Below are positions 62,240 through 64,000 of a DNA stretch of 64,000 nucleotides, piece after piece. A model generated the notes under the pieces. It did not search any database. It saw nothing but the letters and a program-made list of their open reading frames with translations, and was not told the DNA's origin. Origin of the DNA: Endobacter medicaginis (GTDB lineage Bacteria > Pseudomonadota > Alphaproteobacteria > Acetobacterales > Acetobacteraceae); assembly GCF_014192375.1 (NCBI RefSeq), contig NZ_JACHXV010000002.1:62001-126000 (forward strand). The letters are read 5' to 3'. The position numbers and the translations under genes were made by a program. Position 1 is the stretch's first letter. Each line of letters starts with the position of its first letter.

Positions 62240-63472
62240 ATGCTGGCGTCGCGCACGACCCTGCTGCTGCTGCATCGCTGGGTCGGGCTCGCCCTGGCGG
62301 CGTTCCTGGTCTGCGAGGGGCTGACGGGCAGCGTCATCGTCTTCGACGACGCGCTCGACGCATGGCTGAACCCCGACCTGTTCGACGTGGCCGCGCGACC
62401 GGGCCTGCCCCCGCAGGAGCTGATCGACCATATCGAGGCGCAACGGCCGCAGGCGAGCGTGAGCTACATCATCCACCGCCCGCCGCCGGGGCGCGCGGCG
62501 GTGGCGTTCCTCTCGCCACGCGGCGGTGCGCCGCTCGCCGAGGACGAGATCTTCGCCGATCCGGCCACCGGCCGCGTGCTGGGCGGGCGGCTGTACGGCG
62601 GGTGCTGCGTGTCGCGGCGGGTGCTGATCCCGTTCATCTACCGTATCCACGATTCGCTCGCGCTGGGGGTGTTCGGCCAATGGCTGCTGGGCGCGGTGGC
62701 GATCGCCTGGGCGCTGGATTGCATCAACGGTTTCCTGCTGACCCTGCCGCCGCATCTGGTCAGCCGACGGCAGATCGCGCTCAAGCAGTGGCGGCTGGCC
62801 TGGACCATCAGCCTCGCACGAGGCGGCATCCGGCGGCTGTTCGACCTGCACCGGGCGGTGTCGCTGTGGCTGTGGGTCGTGTTGTTCGGCATCGCGATCA
62901 GCGGCATCTCTCTGACCCTGCCGCGCAGCTTCGAGAGGGTGGTGGCGTATCTGCTGCCGGTCCAGGGTGCCGCGGACGATCCGCCAGCGGCTGACGCGCG
63001 ACAGCCGGGCAATCTCGACCGGATGGAGGATGCGGCCTGGCACGCGGCGCGTGCGGCGGGCTGGCAGGGCGGGCGGCCCTCCGGGTTGTTCCGGTTCGGC
63101 GGAACGACCACCTTCTACTTCAGCCAGGACGGCACGACACGCGGCACTGGTTTCGGCTCATGGCACGTGCGGATCGATGCGTCCGGCCGCACCCAGGTCC
63201 TGCATCCGGGCACCGGTCGCGCCGGCGACGTGGTACTCGCCCTGCAACTGCCCTGGCATGACGGACGCCTGATCGGGCTGACGGGACGGATCCTGGTCGC
63301 GGTGAGCGGGGTGGCGACGGCGATGCTGTCGGTCACCGGAGTGCTGATCTGGTGGCGCAAGCGCCGTTCCCGCCTGTCGATGGCGCGCCGCCGCCTGGCC
63401 GGGAGCGGCGATGCGCTAGGCAAGCGAAGGAAAAGCGACCATAGTGTAAAACGGCTGACGTTGACCGAATGA
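62240..63472 (+). CDS. PepSY-domain membrane protein
   Basis: This is a 410-aa PepSY-TM (DUF337-like) protein with four helices: about 5-33 (LHRWVGLALAAFLVCEGLTGSVIVFDD), about 130-160, about 200-225 (DLHRAVSLWLWVVLFGIAISGISL) and a final one (LVAVSGVATAMLSVTGVLIWW). Conserved His residues in the LHRWVG and DLHR helices resemble haem ligands of ferric-siderophore reductases. It follows the TonB receptor gene by 10 bp, as in siderophore uptake operons, so reduction of imported ferric siderophore is the likely role. Confidence 0.85.
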   Translation: MLASRTTLLLLHRWVGLALAAFLVCEGLTGSVIVFDDALDAWLNPDLFDVAARPGLPPQELIDHIEAQRPQASVSYIIHRPPPGRAAVAFLSPRGGAPLAEDEIFADPATGRVLGGRLYGGCCVSRRVLIPFIYRIHDSLALGVFGQWLLGAVAIAWALDCINGFLLTLPPHLVSRRQIALKQWRLAWTISLARGGIRRLFDLHRAVSLWLWVVLFGIAISGISLTLPRSFERVVAYLLPVQGAADDPPAADARQPGNLDRMEDAAWHAARAAGWQGGRPSGLFRFGGTTTFYFSQDGTTRGTGFGSWHVRIDASGRTQVLHPGTGRAGDVVLALQLPWHDGRLIGLTGRILVAVSGVATAMLSVTGVLIWWRKRRSRLSMARRRLAGSGDALGKRRKSDHSVKRLTLTE

Positions 63473-63561
63473 CAGCAAGGCAACAGCCAGCGAACGGACA
63501 GACAGCCGGCAAACGGGCTGAGACGATCCCCTGATATGGCCCGGGGAACAAGGAGCCGGCT

Positions 63562-64000
63562 ATGACCCTCATCACGGATCCCCCGGTCCTGAACCTCACC
63601 GAATGCGATCGTGAGCCGATCCACCGTCCCGGTGCCATCCAGCCGCACGGACTGCTTCTGGTCGCCGACCGACTTTCACTGGTCGTGGTCGCCTGCGCCG
63701 GCGAGGTCGAGGCGCGGCTGACGGATCCGGTTCTCGGCCGTCCCGTCAGCGAGTTGCTGGGCATCCAGGCCGCACACCACCTCGCCCGGCATTTCGCGGA
63801 CGAGGCGCCGACCGTGCCCGACCCGCTGGTCGTGCTCGACGGCACCATCGCCGGCCGCAGCGAAACCTTCGTGGCGGTGGCCCATCGCAAGGGCGAACAG
63901 ATCCTCATCGAGCTGGAACCGATGGACGAGGATCCCCGTGGCGCGATGCAGCTCCTCGCCGAGCTGGAGAGCCTGGGGCGCTGGTTCGAGGCGGCGCCGC
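63562..64000 (+). CDS. Bacteriophytochrome, N-terminal part (3' end outside window)
   Basis: The visible 146 codons encode the PAS domain of a bacteriophytochrome photoreceptor. C15 in TECDREPIH is the biliverdin-attachment cysteine position, followed by the family signature REPIHRPGAIQPHG and a PAS_2 fold. GAF, PHY and the output domain lie beyond the edge, so signalling type (His kinase or c-di-GMP enzyme) is unknown. AGGAG precedes the ATG at 63562. The frame is open to 64000. Red/far-red light sensing is expected, given the retained cysteine. Confidence 0.9.
   Translation, partial: MTLITDPPVLNLTECDREPIHRPGAIQPHGLLLVADRLSLVVVACAGEVEARLTDPVLGRPVSELLGIQAAHHLARHFADEAPTVPDPLVVLDGTIAGRSETFVAVAHRKGEQILIELEPMDEDPRGAMQLLAELESLGRWFEAAP

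Overview
The window is uniformly GC-rich, densely coded chromosomal DNA from an alphaproteobacterium. The best fit is Rhodospirillales, probably Acetobacteraceae. Supporting signs are an NDUFA12-type complex I subunit and a DUF2155 gene flanking mlaD, an entericidin-type lipoprotein, ATP-dependent PEP carboxykinase, a COQ7-type ubiquinone hydroxylase, and a GTTC-N7-GTTC LexA box upstream of recA. Genus and species cannot be fixed from the sequence alone. No rRNA, tRNA, CRISPR array, prophage or intact insertion sequence was seen.

Layout. 1-3.4 kb: type II secretion genes (gspF cut by the window edge, gspE) divergent from a prepilin peptidase. 3.2-12.4 kb: stress and housekeeping loci (HxlR regulator with an NmrA-like reductase, CsbD, pckA, entericidin, CPBP protein, LysR with pirin and a cysteine hydrolase, catalase). 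12.4-18.9 kb: a nine-gene minus-strand run (NDUFA12, mlaD, small ORF, DUF2155, otsB, otsA, dsbB, coq7, DUF2142) with mostly overlapping or closely spaced junctions. 19.1-22.3 kb: a shrunken, catalytically dead homologue of the B12-dependent ribonucleotide reductase, coupled to RidA and followed by a GNAT protein. 22.3-29.4 kb: icd, recA, and a flagellar block split between strands (flhB, fliR, fliQ, fliE, flgC, flgB on minus; fliO, fliP on plus). 29.4-34.1 kb: polyamine genes speE and speD, then metC, sseA and an XRE regulator. 34.4-39.9 kb: AI-2E-type permease, endonuclease/exonuclease/phosphatase protein, MarC, cardiolipin synthase, S1/P1 nuclease, YraN. 39.9-44.3 kb: a 315-bp IS5-type deletion remnant with both terminal inverted repeats, an exported D-amino-acid-oxidase-like flavoprotein whose motif order is circularly permuted, and a DUF1800/DUF1501 pair. 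44.3-51.1 kb: SDR, TetR, a carotenoid oxygenase coupled to a membrane protein, a GGDEF protein and an unknown anchored protein. 51.1-58.1 kb: LysR/MFS pair, smpB-dapA, then slt-pgpA-pncC. 58.1-64 kb: small periplasmic protein, ratA-lipA, a TonB receptor with a PepSY protein, and the start of a bacteriophytochrome.

The two observations most worth following are the collapsed NrdJ-like protein (19073-20662) and the circularly permuted DAAO-like protein (40345-41550). Both rest on the order of family motifs read by eye; no alignment or database search was run.
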